Translations under genes and position numbers: made by a program
NCBI RefSeq assembly: GCF_000373565.1
Contig: NZ_KB891850.1
Coordinates: 124,001 to 188,000 of the forward strand
Reading direction: 5' to 3'
Source: Streptomyces sp. HmicA12
GTDB taxonomy: Bacteria > Actinomycetota > Actinomycetes > Streptomycetales > Streptomycetaceae
DNA: 64,000 nt
Notes under the pieces: model-generated
The model's input: only the letters and a program-made list of their open reading frames with translations
Told to the model about the DNA's origin: nothing
The model's database searches: none
Shown: positions 1-7,741 of the stretch, in pieces
Layout of the letters: the number at the start of each line of letters is the position of its first letter
Numbering within the stretch: the stretch's first letter is position 1

Positions 1-63
1 GCTCACTCACGCTTTCAGGGTATTACGCACCGCGGGGAGCGGTGCCCGTACGGGAGGCCTTTC

Positions 64-840
64 ATGACGACCGAGACCACCGCCGGTGCTGCGCCGGCCA
101 CTGATTGGCGCTCCTGGCAGGAGAGCTGGGACCGGCAGCAGGAGTGGTACATGCCCGACCGCGAGGAGCGGTTCCGGGTGATGCTCGACATGGTGGAGGC
201 CTGTGTCGGGTCCGAGCCCCGGGTGCTCGACCTCGCGTGCGGTACGGGGAGTATCACGGACCGGCTGCTGCGGCGGTTCCCGCGGGCGACGAGTGTGGGC
301 GTCGACCTCGACCCGGCGCTGCTCGCCATCGCGCGCGGCACGTTCGAGGGGGACGACCGGGTCACCTTCGTCACCGCCGACCTCAAGGACCCGGAGTGGA
401 CGCGGGCGCTGCCGTACGACACGTACGACGCCGTGCTCACCGCGACCGCGCTGCACTGGCTGCACGCCGAGCCTCTCGCCGCTCTCTATGGCCGACTCGC
501 CCCGCTGGTGCGGGACGGGGGTGTGTTCATGAACGCGGACCACATGATCGACCAGTCGACGCCGCGGATCAATGCCGCCGAGCGCGCTCTGCGGCACGCC
601 CGCATGGACGACGCGAAGGCGTCCGGGGCCGTGGACTGGGCCGACTGGTGGGCGCTGGCCGCCGAGGACCCGGTGCTCGCGGAGCCGACGGCCCGGCGGT
701 TCGAGATCTACGGGGAGCACGCCGACGGGGAGACTCCGTCGGTTTCCTGGCACGTGGGCGCGCTCCGCGATGCCGGGTTCGGGGAGGCCCGTGCCGTGTG
801 GCGGTCGCCTTCGGATGCGCTGGTGCTGGCCTTGAAGTGA
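64..840 (+). CDS. Class I SAM-dependent methyltransferase
   Basis: A 258-residue protein with the Rossmann-like fold of class I methyltransferases. The glycine-rich SAM motif (VLDLACGTGSIT) lies near residues 54-65, followed by an acidic residue after strand 2 (VGVDLDPALL) and the later strand with YDAVLTATALHWLH, all typical of the Methyltransf_12/25 type. GGGAGG sits 6 bases before the ATG, which fixes the start. It stands alone; the downstream ABC operon converges on it. The substrate cannot be read from sequence; small-molecule methylation is the usual role of this type. Confidence 0.85.
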   Translation: MTTETTAGAAPATDWRSWQESWDRQQEWYMPDREERFRVMLDMVEACVGSEPRVLDLACGTGSITDRLLRRFPRATSVGVDLDPALLAIARGTFEGDDRVTFVTADLKDPEWTRALPYDTYDAVLTATALHWLHAEPLAALYGRLAPLVRDGGVFMNADHMIDQSTPRINAAERALRHARMDDAKASGAVDWADWWALAAEDPVLAEPTARRFEIYGEHADGETPSVSWHVGALRDAGFGEARAVWRSPSDALVLALK

Positions 841-863
841 GGGTGCCGGCCCGGTGGGGCGTC

Positions 864-939
864 TCGCGCAGTTCCCCGCGCCGCTTCAGGGGAAGGCTGC
901 GCGAAGCGCATGCCTTCAGGGGCGCGGGGAACTGCGCGA
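864..939. repeat. Dispersed intergenic inverted repeat, family A, copy 1
   Basis: A 19-bp perfect inverted repeat: TCGCGCAGTTCCCCGCGCC at 864-882 and its complement at 921-939, with 38 bases between. The same core recurs at 54201-54230 and 60264-60327. It lies between convergent genes, so it could act as a hairpin or terminator, but the recurrence marks it as a dispersed element. Confidence 0.85.
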
Positions 940-1008
940 CCAGCCACGACGCACCCGCAGACGCGAATCAAGGGCACTCGGCAGATGCGAAGGCGAAAGG
1001 GGGCGGCG

Positions 1009-1043
1009 GGGCCGAAATGGCCCCGCCGCCCCCAGTCACCCGC
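1009..1043. terminator. Strong GC hairpin, likely bidirectional terminator
   Basis: A perfect 15-bp stem (1009-1023 with 1029-1043) around a 5-base loop GAAAT, between the methyltransferase and the convergent amino-acid ABC operon and only 11 bases beyond the ATPase stop codon. There is no long T-run, as is common in Streptomyces terminators. Confidence 0.75.
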
Positions 1044-1054
1044 ACCCCGGAGGG

Positions 1055-1822
1055 CTAAAGCACCTTGGACAGGAACGATTGCGTCCGCTCCTGCCGAGGG
1101 TTGGTCAGGACATCGCGAGGATGGCCTGATTCCACCACCACGCCCTCGTCCATGAAGACCAGGCTGTCGCCGACCTCGCGGGCGAAGCCCATCTCGTGCG
1201 TGACGACGACCATCGTCATGCCGGACTCGGCGAGGTCGCGCATGACGTCGAGGACGTCACCGACCAGCTCCGGGTCGAGCGCCGACGTCGGCTCGTCGAA
1301 CAGCATCAGCTTCGGGTCCATCGCGAGCGCGCGGGCGATCGCCACGCGCTGCTGCTGGCCGCCGGAGAGCTGCGAGGGGTAGTTGCCCGCCTTGTCGGCG
1401 AGGCCCACGCGCTCCAGGAGTTCCTCGGCGCGGGTCCGGGCCTGCGCCTTGGACTGGCCCTTGACCTGGACCGGCGCCTCCATGACGTTCTCCAGGGCCG
1501 TCATGTGCGGGAACAGGTTGAAGCGCTGGAACACCATGCCGATGTCCCGCCGCTTCAACGCGACTTCCCTGTCCCGGAGTTCGTAGAGCTTGTCGCCCTG
1601 CTGCCGGTAGCCGACCAGCTCCCCGTCGACGTAGAGCCGACCGGCGTTGACCTTCTCCAGGTGGTTGATGCAGCGCAGGAACGTCGACTTGCCGGAGCCC
1701 GACGGGCCGATGAGGCAGAAGACCTCGCCCTGCTTGACCTCCAGGTCGATGCCCTTGAGGACCTCGACGTTGCCGAAGGACTTGTGCACGCCCTCGGCCT
1801 TGACCATCGCGTTCCCGGTCAT
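1055..1822 (-). CDS. Polar amino-acid ABC transporter, ATP-binding protein
   Basis: A 255-residue GlnQ/GluA-type ATPase that powers uptake of a polar amino acid. Walker A (GPSGSGKST), Q-loop (VFQRFNLFPH), ABC signature (LSGGQQQRVAIARAL) and Walker B (LMLFDEPTSALDP) are all intact, and the switch histidine is present in VVTHEMGF. The ATG at 1822 overlaps the permease stop as ATGA, so the start is set by translational coupling. It is the last gene of the operon SBP-permease-ATPase and ends just before a strong hairpin. Confidence 0.95.
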   Translation of the reverse strand: MTGNAMVKAEGVHKSFGNVEVLKGIDLEVKQGEVFCLIGPSGSGKSTFLRCINHLEKVNAGRLYVDGELVGYRQQGDKLYELRDREVALKRRDIGMVFQRFNLFPHMTALENVMEAPVQVKGQSKAQARTRAEELLERVGLADKAGNYPSQLSGGQQQRVAIARALAMDPKLMLFDEPTSALDPELVGDVLDVMRDLAESGMTMVVVTHEMGFAREVGDSLVFMDEGVVVESGHPRDVLTNPRQERTQSFLSKVL

Positions 1823-2769
1823 GCGCTCACCGCCCCGGATCGGTTCGAGAAGGAGAGCATGTTGGCCTTCACCTTCTGCCACGGAGTGTTCGGCAGCTGA
1901 CGCGACGTGCCGCGCGCGTAGTAGCGCTCGATGTAGTACTGGCCCACGCTCAGGATCGACGTCATGACCAGGTACCAGGCGGCAGCGGTGAAGTACATCT
2001 CCACCGGGGCGCCGGACTGCTGGCCGATGTCCTGGGCGTACCGGAAGAGTTCGTTGAACTGGACCGCCGCGACGAGCGAGGTGGTCTTCAGCATGTTGAT
2101 GAACTCGTTGCCGGTCGGCGGCACGATGACCCGCATCGCCTGCGGGATCACGATGCGGCGCAGCGTCTTGGAGTGGCTCATGCCGAGTGCGTGGGACGCC
2201 TCGGTCTGGCCCTCGTCGACGGACATGAGGCCCGCGCGGCAGATCTCCGCCATGTACGCCGCCTCGTTGAGCCCCAGGCCCAGCAGGGCCGTGAGCAGCG
2301 GCGTCATGAAGGACGACCAGTAGTCCTTGTAGATCGGCCCGAGGTTGATGTACTCGAAGACCAGGCCCAGGTTGAACCAGATGAACAGCTGGACCAGGAC
2401 CGGGGTGCCGCGGAAGAACCAGATGTAGAACCAGGCGATCGAGCTGGTCACCGGGTTCTTCGACAGGCGCATCACGGCGAGGGTGATACCGCCGACGACA
2501 CCGATCAGCATCGACAGGACCGTCAGGAGCAGGGTCTTGCCGACACCCGTCAGGATGCGGTCGTCGAAGAAGTACTCCGGGACCGTGCCCCAACGGATCT
2601 TGCCCTGGCCGAACGCGTAGATGATCGAGCCGAGGATCCCGATGGCGACGACGGCGGCCACGTAACGCCCGTAGTGCCGGACCGGGACGGCCTTGATGGC
2701 TTCCGGTACGGACGCGGGCGGCGGCGTGTCCTCGGGGCCGCCGCCCGTCTTCTCTATGTCAACAGACAC
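1819..2769 (-). CDS. Polar amino-acid ABC transporter, permease (HisM/GlnP type)
   Basis: A 316-residue inner-membrane protein. A roughly 40-residue Pro-rich cytoplasmic N-terminus is followed by a BPD_transp_1 domain with several hydrophobic segments and the EAA loop (EICRAGLMSVDEGQTEAS) that docks the ATPase. The N-terminal extension is longer than in enterobacterial HisM but common in actinobacteria. The start is a GTG at 2769, 42 bases after the binding-protein stop. With a single permease gene it probably works as a homodimer. Confidence 0.93.
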   Translation of the reverse strand: MSVDIEKTGGGPEDTPPPASVPEAIKAVPVRHYGRYVAAVVAIGILGSIIYAFGQGKIRWGTVPEYFFDDRILTGVGKTLLLTVLSMLIGVVGGITLAVMRLSKNPVTSSIAWFYIWFFRGTPVLVQLFIWFNLGLVFEYINLGPIYKDYWSSFMTPLLTALLGLGLNEAAYMAEICRAGLMSVDEGQTEASHALGMSHSKTLRRIVIPQAMRVIVPPTGNEFINMLKTTSLVAAVQFNELFRYAQDIGQQSGAPVEMYFTAAAWYLVMTSILSVGQYYIERYYARGTSRQLPNTPWQKVKANMLSFSNRSGAVSA

Positions 2770-2811
2770 GGATCTTGCCTTTCAACGACGTCAACTGAGC
2801 GCGTTGTGCGG

Positions 2812-3786
2812 TCACTTGCCGCCGTTGACGGTGGCTTCCTTGACGGAGCCGGCCTCGACGCCCCACTTCGAGATGACCTTGTCGTACTCGCCGTTCTTGA
2901 TGACGGCGTCGAGCGCGGCCTTGATCGCGTCGCGCAGCTGCGTCTGGTCCTTGGCGACCGCGATGCCGTACGGGGCGGCCTCGACCTGGTCACCGACGAT
3001 CTCGAAGTCCTTGCCGCCGCCCGAGGTCTTGACCGCGTACGCGGCGACCGGGAAGTCGGAGGAGCCGGCGTCCGCGCCGCCCGAACGCAGCCGGGTCTGC
3101 GCCTGCTGGTCGTCGTCGAAGGCCTGGATGCCGAGCTTCTTGCCCGACTTGCACTTCTTGGCCTGGGCCTTGGCGAGGTCGTGCGAGACCGTGCCGCGCT
3201 GGACGACGATCTTCTTGCCGCACAGGTCGTCCCAGGTCTTGATCCCCTCGGTCTTGCCCTTCGGGGTGTAGATCGAGACGCCCGCGTTGAAGTAGTCGAC
3301 GAAGTCGACGCCCTCGCCGACCTTCTTGCCGGTGTCGGAGTCGACACCCTCCTGGCGGTCCTTGGTGTCGGTCATGGCCGACATGGCGATGTCGTAGCGG
3401 TTCGAGCGCAGACCCGTGATCAGGGTGTCGAAGGTGCCGTTCTGGAACTCGAACTTCACGCCGAGCTGCTTGCCGAGCGCGTCCGCCAGGTCGGGGTCGA
3501 TGCCGATGGCCTTGCCCGACTTGTCCTTGAACTCGACCGGCGCGTACGCGATGTCCGAACCGACGCGGATGACGCCCTTGTCGCGGATCTCCTTGGGCAG
3601 CTTGTCCGCGAGCGGGGCGGCCTTCGAGGACGCCGAGTCGGAGCTCGTGTCGTCGCTCTTCGTCTGGTCGCCGCAGCCGGTCAGCAGCAGGGTGCCGGCG
3701 ACCGCGATCGCGCCGACCGCGGCTATACGGGACTTCGCAGTCTTCCCGGCCTTCGCGGTCGAGCGACGGGTGGTGCTTGCGGTCAT
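2812..3786 (-). CDS. Polar amino-acid ABC transporter, substrate-binding lipoprotein
   Basis: A 324-residue family 3 solute-binding protein. The N-terminus is basic, then hydrophobic, then a lipobox (LLLTGC near residue 38), so it is a membrane-anchored lipoprotein. The fold signature KGVIRVGSDIAYAPVEF and IGIDPDLADALGKQLGV match the PBPb family. The ATG at 3786 follows GGAGG. An upstream in-frame extension to 3951 has no signal-peptide character and was not used. First gene of a three-gene operon; probable ligands are glutamate, glutamine or a related amino acid. Confidence 0.92.
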   Translation of the reverse strand: MTASTTRRSTAKAGKTAKSRIAAVGAIAVAGTLLLTGCGDQTKSDDTSSDSASSKAAPLADKLPKEIRDKGVIRVGSDIAYAPVEFKDKSGKAIGIDPDLADALGKQLGVKFEFQNGTFDTLITGLRSNRYDIAMSAMTDTKDRQEGVDSDTGKKVGEGVDFVDYFNAGVSIYTPKGKTEGIKTWDDLCGKKIVVQRGTVSHDLAKAQAKKCKSGKKLGIQAFDDDQQAQTRLRSGGADAGSSDFPVAAYAVKTSGGGKDFEIVGDQVEAAPYGIAVAKDQTQLRDAIKAALDAVIKNGEYDKVISKWGVEAGSVKEATVNGGK

Positions 3787-4353
3787 GGTGAGGTCCTCCG
3801 GCATGGATGTGGGAGTAGCCGTACAGGTCGCCTTGGCACACACCTTCGGGTGTCGCGACCTCGCGTGATGACGGCATCTTGCCATTCGGACTGGGTCGTT
3901 CAGGGGCCCGCTGATGTCAAAATCGGATAACAGGTGACTGAAGATGCCCAACAGGCCCGTACATCACGGTGCATGGGGCCCACATCATCTACGGACGTAT
4001 CGCCCACGGGCCGGATAATCTCCTGCGAACCATCCGCTGTCTCACGATTCGGGCGGAGCCTGGGCGAGCTCCGGGCGCGGCTCCATGACGTGTCCAGAAA
4101 TTTGGCTATGAGTCATGTCACCGCCGCGTGATCGATCACGAATGGGCTCGTCCCTGACACGGTCCGTCAGGTAAGAAGGTTCTTTACACCCCTCATCCGG
4201 GGCTCAGGGCGCGCGTGCGGCGCGCCCGTCGTGTACGTACCCGCACAGCCGGCCACAAACGGGCGCGGCTGGGTCGTGCACGGTGCCCGCCCGCTCCTCA
4301 ACCAGGGGCGGACCCACCCTCAACGAAGCAATAAGACTTAAGGGGTAAGACAA
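3787..4353. promoter_or_regulatory. 567-base divergent intergenic region (SBP operon / malic enzyme)
   Basis: No gene with coding character is visible. The region must hold both divergent promoters. TTGACA occurs on the minus strand at 3920-3915 as a possible -35 for the transporter operon, but I see no convincing -10 at the right spacing. Near the malic-enzyme side there is a palindrome at 4127-4140 and a short GC hairpin at about 4208-4228. The length suggests a leader or several regulator sites. Confidence 0.5.
4127..4140. promoter_or_regulatory. 14-bp perfect palindrome, candidate operator
   Basis: CGTGATCGATCACG is a perfect palindrome in the intergenic region between the amino-acid transporter operon and malic enzyme. 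It resembles a Crp-type GTGA/TCAC site, but its central spacing is 4 rather than 6, so a Crp assignment is doubtful. Confidence 0.4.
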
Positions 4354-5577
4354 GTGGCAGCGGAGATCGTCAATCCTCGCAGCGACGCGAATACCGGCAA
4401 CGAAGGCGACGCCGATCCCGTCGATTTCTTCGATCCGGCCTTCGCACTGCACCGTGGCGGCAAGATGGCCGTGCAGGCCACCGTGCCGGTCCGCGACAAG
4501 GACGACCTGTCCCTGGCGTACACGCCCGGCGTCGCGAAGGTGTGCAGCGCGATCGCCGAGCAGCCGGAGCTCGTCCACGACTACACGTGGAAGTCGAGCG
4601 TCGTCGCCGTCGTGACGGACGGCACGGCCGTGCTCGGACTCGGGGACATCGGCCCCGAGGCCTCCCTCCCGGTGATGGAGGGCAAGGCCATTCTCTTCAA
4701 GCAGTTCGGCGGCGTGGACGCCGTGCCGATCGCGCTCGCGACCACCGACGTCGACGAGATCGTCGACACCGTGGTGCGCCTCGCGCCCTCCTTCGGCGGC
4801 GTCAACCTGGAGGACATCGCGGCGCCCCGGTGCTTCGAGATCGAGCGCAAGCTCCAGGAGCGGCTCGACATCCCGGTCTTCCACGACGACCAGCACGGCA
4901 CCGCCGTCGTCACGCTGGCCGCGCTGAAGAACGCGGCCCGGCTCAGCGGGCGCTCGCTCGGCGAGCTGCGCGGAGTGATCAGCGGCGCCGGTGCGGCGGG
5001 CGTCGCCATCGCGAAGTTCCTCCTCGAAGCGGGTCTCGGCGACGTCGCGGTCACCGACCGCAAGGGCATCGTCAGCCGGGACCGCGAGGACCTCACGCCG
5101 GTCAAGCGCGAGCTGGCCGAGATCACGAACAAGGCCGGTCTGTCCGGTTCGCTGGAGGACGCGCTCGCGGGCGCCGACGTCTACATCGGCGTCTCCGGCG
5201 GTACGGTCCCCGAGCCGGCGGTCGCCTCCATGGCGCCGGGTGCCTTCGTCTTCGCGATGGCCAACCCGAACCCCGAGGTGCACCCCGACATCGCGCACAA
5301 GTACGCGGCCGTGGTCGCGACCGGGCGTTCGGACTTCCCGAACCAGATCAACAACGTCCTCGCGTTCCCCGGCATCTTCGCCGGCGCGCTCCAGGTCCGG
5401 GCCTCCCGGATCACCGAGACGATGAAGATCGCCGCCGCCGAGGCGCTGGCCGCCGTGGTCGGCGACGAGCTGTCCGCGGAGTACGTGATCCCGTCGCCGT
5501 TCGACGAGCGGGTCGCGCCGGCCGTCACCGCGGCCGTCGCCGCCGCGGCGCGCGCGGAGGGTGTGGCCCGGCGCTGA
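4354..5577 (+). CDS. NAD(P)-dependent malic enzyme
   Basis: A 407-residue short-form malic enzyme (malate to pyruvate and CO2), linking the TCA cycle to pyruvate. The N-terminal malic domain shows YTPGVAKVCSAI, and the metal-binding stretch FHDDQHGTAVVTLAALKNA is intact. The C-terminal NAD-binding domain begins with GVISGAGAAGVAIAKFLL. It starts at a GTG with AAGGGG 8 bases upstream. It is monocistronic, followed by a clear terminator. Cofactor choice (NAD or NADP) is not decided by what I can see. Confidence 0.94.
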   Translation: MAAEIVNPRSDANTGNEGDADPVDFFDPAFALHRGGKMAVQATVPVRDKDDLSLAYTPGVAKVCSAIAEQPELVHDYTWKSSVVAVVTDGTAVLGLGDIGPEASLPVMEGKAILFKQFGGVDAVPIALATTDVDEIVDTVVRLAPSFGGVNLEDIAAPRCFEIERKLQERLDIPVFHDDQHGTAVVTLAALKNAARLSGRSLGELRGVISGAGAAGVAIAKFLLEAGLGDVAVTDRKGIVSRDREDLTPVKRELAEITNKAGLSGSLEDALAGADVYIGVSGGTVPEPAVASMAPGAFVFAMANPNPEVHPDIAHKYAAVVATGRSDFPNQINNVLAFPGIFAGALQVRASRITETMKIAAAEALAAVVGDELSAEYVIPSPFDERVAPAVTAAVAAAARAEGVARR

Positions 5578-5596
5578 GCCGAGTTCCTTCCCGGTG

Positions 5597-5624
5597 AAAG
5601 GCCCCGCCGTTCGGCGGGGCCTTT
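5597..5624 (+). terminator. Rho-independent-type terminator of the malic enzyme gene
   Basis: A perfect 12-bp stem, AAAGGCCCCGCC with its complement, around a GTTC tetraloop, 19 bases after the stop codon. The A-run on one side and T-run on the other would let it work in both directions. Confidence 0.9.
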
Positions 5625-5630
5625 CCCTTG

Positions 5631-5732
5631 TCCGGCTACGGGGCTCGTCAGGTGCCGGACCGCGGAACTCGTCCGGCTACGGGACTCGTCAGGTGCCGGG
5701 CCGCGGAACTCTTCCGGCTACGGGACTCGTCC
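5631..5732. repeat. 41-bp tandem repeat, about 2.5 copies
   Basis: Unit 1 (5631-5671), unit 2 (5672-5712) and a partial unit 3 (from 5713) all begin TCCGGCTACGGG and share nearly identical sequence, including CTCGTCAGGTGCCGG and CCGCGGAACTC in the full units. The 41-bp period is not a multiple of three and the array sits between genes, so it is a noncoding tandem duplication. Confidence 0.85.
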
Positions 5733-5799
5733 GCCACGGGACGTGTGTCACAGCCGGAGATGGTTCCCCGGCCCTGGTCGGACGCCTATCGTCAAGGTC

Positions 5800-6762
5800 A
5801 TGTTCGCCGCCTACGCAGCCCGCATCGACCGTGATCAGCCGCTGAACGGACTGGAGTTGGGGGAGCGGCCCGCCCCCGAGAACCGTCCGGGCTGGACCAC
5901 CGTGAACGTCAAGGCCGCCTCCCTGAACCATCACGACCTGTGGTCCCTGCGCGGGGTCGGACTCGGCGAGGAGGCGCTGCCGATGATCCTCGGCTGCGAC
6001 GCCGCCGGGATCGACAGGGAGGGCAACGAGGTCGTCCTGCACTCCGTCATCGGGCAGACCGGGTACGGGGTCGGGCCCCGTGAGGGCCGCTCGATCCTCA
6101 CCGAGAAGTACCAGGGCACCTTCGCCGAGCAGGTCACCGTGCCCGAGTGGAACGTGCTGCCCAAGCCCAAGGAGCTCTCCTTCGAGGAGGCCGCCTGCCT
6201 GCCCACCGCCTGGCTGACCGCGTACCGCATGCTCTTCACCAACGCCGACGTCCGGCCTGGTGACTCGGTGCTCGTGCAGGGTGCGGGCGGCGGTGTCGCG
6301 ACCGCCGCGATCGTGCTCGGCAAGGCCGCGGGCCTGCGGGTCTTCGCCACCAGCCGGGACGAGGCCAAGCGCAAGCGGGCCCTGGAGCTGGGCGCCGTCG
6401 AGGCCGTCGAGACCGGGGCGCGCCTGCCGCAGCGCGTCGACGCCGTGATCGAGACGGTGGGCGCCGCCACCTGGTCGCACTCGATCAAGTCCCTCAAGCC
6501 GGGCGGGACGCTGGTGATCTCCGGCGCGACGAGCGGGCCCAACCCGCCCGCCGCCGAGCTCAACCGCATCTTCTTCCTGGAGCTGAAGGTCGTCGGCTCG
6601 ACCATGGGCTCCAAGGACGAGCTGGAGGACCTGCTCGCCTTCTGCGCGGCCACCGGCGTGCGGCCCGTCATCGACGAGGCACTGCCGCTGGACCGGGCCT
6701 GCGAGGGTTTCGAGAAGATGGCCGGCGGCGACCTGTTCGGGAAGGTCGTCCTGACCGTCTGA
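5800..6762 (+). CDS. Medium-chain (quinone-oxidoreductase-like) NAD(P)H dehydrogenase
   Basis: A 320-residue MDR superfamily oxidoreductase. It has the N-terminal GroES-like domain (SLNHHDLWSLRGV, LGCDAAG) and a nucleotide-binding domain with the motif VQGAGGGVATAAIVLGKAAG. The four-cysteine structural zinc lobe of classical alcohol dehydrogenases is absent, pointing to a zinc-free reductase. The start at 5800 was preferred over an upstream in-frame extension because the conserved N-terminus begins here. TATCGT ends 7 bases before the ATG, so a leaderless mRNA is possible. Confidence 0.85.
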   Translation: MFAAYAARIDRDQPLNGLELGERPAPENRPGWTTVNVKAASLNHHDLWSLRGVGLGEEALPMILGCDAAGIDREGNEVVLHSVIGQTGYGVGPREGRSILTEKYQGTFAEQVTVPEWNVLPKPKELSFEEAACLPTAWLTAYRMLFTNADVRPGDSVLVQGAGGGVATAAIVLGKAAGLRVFATSRDEAKRKRALELGAVEAVETGARLPQRVDAVIETVGAATWSHSIKSLKPGGTLVISGATSGPNPPAAELNRIFFLELKVVGSTMGSKDELEDLLAFCAATGVRPVIDEALPLDRACEGFEKMAGGDLFGKVVLTV

Positions 6763-6782
6763 CCTGCGCCTGTACGTGAGTG

Positions 6783-6818
6783 AGGGGCGTCCCCGATTCC
6801 TTGGGGGCGCCCCTTTTT
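6783..6818 (+). terminator. Terminator with T-run after the MDR gene
   Basis: A hairpin AGGGGCGTCCCC / GGGGGCGCCCCT (6783-6794 with 6803-6814, two opposed mismatched bases) followed by TTTTT. It separates the oxidoreductase from the next promoter. Confidence 0.85.
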
Positions 6819-6830
6819 CGCGCCGGTAAC

Positions 6831-6876
6831 GTCAACCGCGGTTGACGCACGAGTGATGTCAACCTACATTGACGCC
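6831..6876 (+). promoter_or_regulatory. Leaderless promoter overlapped by two matching palindromic operators
   Basis: The -35 TTGACG (6842-6847) and -10 TACATT (6865-6870) are 17 bases apart, and the -10 ends 6 bases before the ATG at 6877, so transcription should start at the start codon. A perfect 16-bp palindrome GTCAACCGCGGTTGAC (6831-6846) covers the -35. A second site of the same plan, GTCAACCTACATTGAC (6858-6873), covers the -10. Centres are 27 bp apart. This is the layout of a tightly repressed, probably autoregulated promoter. Confidence 0.8.
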
Positions 6877-7086
6877 ATGACCGAGGCAACGGATCTCGCC
6901 GAGCAGGCGGGCGCCCGCGACCCCCGAGTGGGGCTGCGGGCGGTCACCGCGCTGCGGCGGCTGCTTGAGCAGCTGGAAGCGGTACAGGTGCGCAACGCGC
7001 GCAATCAGGGCTGGTCGTGGCAGGAGATCGCGGCCGAGCTGGGAGTCAGTCGACAGGCCGTGCACAAGAAGTACGGGAGGCGATGA
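6877..7086 (+). CDS. Small helix-turn-helix DNA-binding protein
   Basis: A 69-residue protein. After an acidic helical N-terminus and a Leu-rich helix it ends in a helix-turn-helix, SWQEIAAELGVSRQAVHKKY, so nearly half of it is DNA-binding. The ATG at 6877 is preferred over GTG 6853 and ATG 6856, because those lie inside the -10/operator and would lie upstream of the likely transcription start. Its stop overlaps the next gene. It most likely binds the two GTCAA-TTGAC palindromes in its own promoter. Confidence 0.8.
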   Translation: MTEATDLAEQAGARDPRVGLRAVTALRRLLEQLEAVQVRNARNQGWSWQEIAAELGVSRQAVHKKYGRR

Positions 7087-7643
7087 TGTTCGAACGGTTC
7101 ACCGAGGCGGCCCGGAGCGTGGTCAAGGGCGCCGTCGAGCACGCGGAGCGCGAGCGGGCCGAGCGGGTCGACGAGGGGCATCTGCTGCTCGCTCTGCTGG
7201 ACCGGCGGGGCAGTCGCGGCGCCTTCGTCCTCGACGCGCTGGGCGCGGGTGACGAGGGGCGGCGCGCGGCGATCGGACAGGCCGTCGGCGTCGCCCGGCG
7301 GCGGGCGGGGCTCTCGCGGGCGGACACGGAGGCCCTAGCGGAGTTCGGGATCGACGTGGACGAGATCGTCACGCGGGTCGAACAGGCCCACGGGGTCGGG
7401 GTGCTGACCGGCGGGCGCAAGCTCGGCGGGCGCCGGACCTTCACGCGCGAGGCCAAGAAGGTCCTGGAGTCGTCCCTCAAGGTCGCCCTCGCGCACGGGG
7501 ACCGCGCCATCGGCGACCAGCACCTGCTGCTCGCCCTCGCCTCCCGGCCGGGCATGGCGTCGGAGGCGCTCGCCGGGCACGGGGTGACGGTGGAGGGGAT
7601 CGAGCGGGTGCTGTACGGGGGCGGGGAGGCGGCGGCGAGCTGA
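7086..7643 (+). CDS. Clp N-terminal-domain protein (no ATPase domain)
   Basis: About 185 residues, made of two Clp_N (ClpA/B/C N-domain) repeats, roughly residues 1-85 and 105-180. Both carry the VDEGHLLLALL / IGDQHLLLALA signature. There are no Walker motifs, so it cannot unfold proteins itself; it may act as a substrate or adaptor module for Clp proteases. GGGAGG (7075-7080) is best spaced for ATG 7086; ATG 7083 is the alternative and would give an ATGA overlap. It is coupled to the HTH gene upstream, so it should share that operator. Confidence 0.82.
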   Translation: MFERFTEAARSVVKGAVEHAERERAERVDEGHLLLALLDRRGSRGAFVLDALGAGDEGRRAAIGQAVGVARRRAGLSRADTEALAEFGIDVDEIVTRVEQAHGVGVLTGGRKLGGRRTFTREAKKVLESSLKVALAHGDRAIGDQHLLLALASRPGMASEALAGHGVTVEGIERVLYGGGEAAAS

Positions 7644-7682
7644 GCGCGCCGGGTCTGGTTGCCCTGCGCCGGGGCGAGGTCA

Positions 7683-7728
7683 CGGGGCTCTGCCCCGGAC
7701 CCCGCTCCTCAAGCGCCGGAGGGGCGTG
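7683..7728. repeat. Dispersed intergenic repeat, family B, copy 1
   Basis: The sequence CGGGGCTCTGCCCCGGAC, then CCCGCTCCTCAAGCGCCGGA, then GGGGC matches a second copy at 27302-27349 with few differences. Short GGGGC/GCCCC complementarity would fold it into small hairpins. This type of element is common between Streptomyces genes. Confidence 0.75.
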
Positions 7729-7741
7729 ACTTGTCAGGGCT

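Noticed and set aside
1055..2593. Apparent permease-ATPase fusion frame
   Set aside because: The N-terminal half is an out-of-frame reading of the permease. The true ATPase starts at 1822 with an ATGA overlap.
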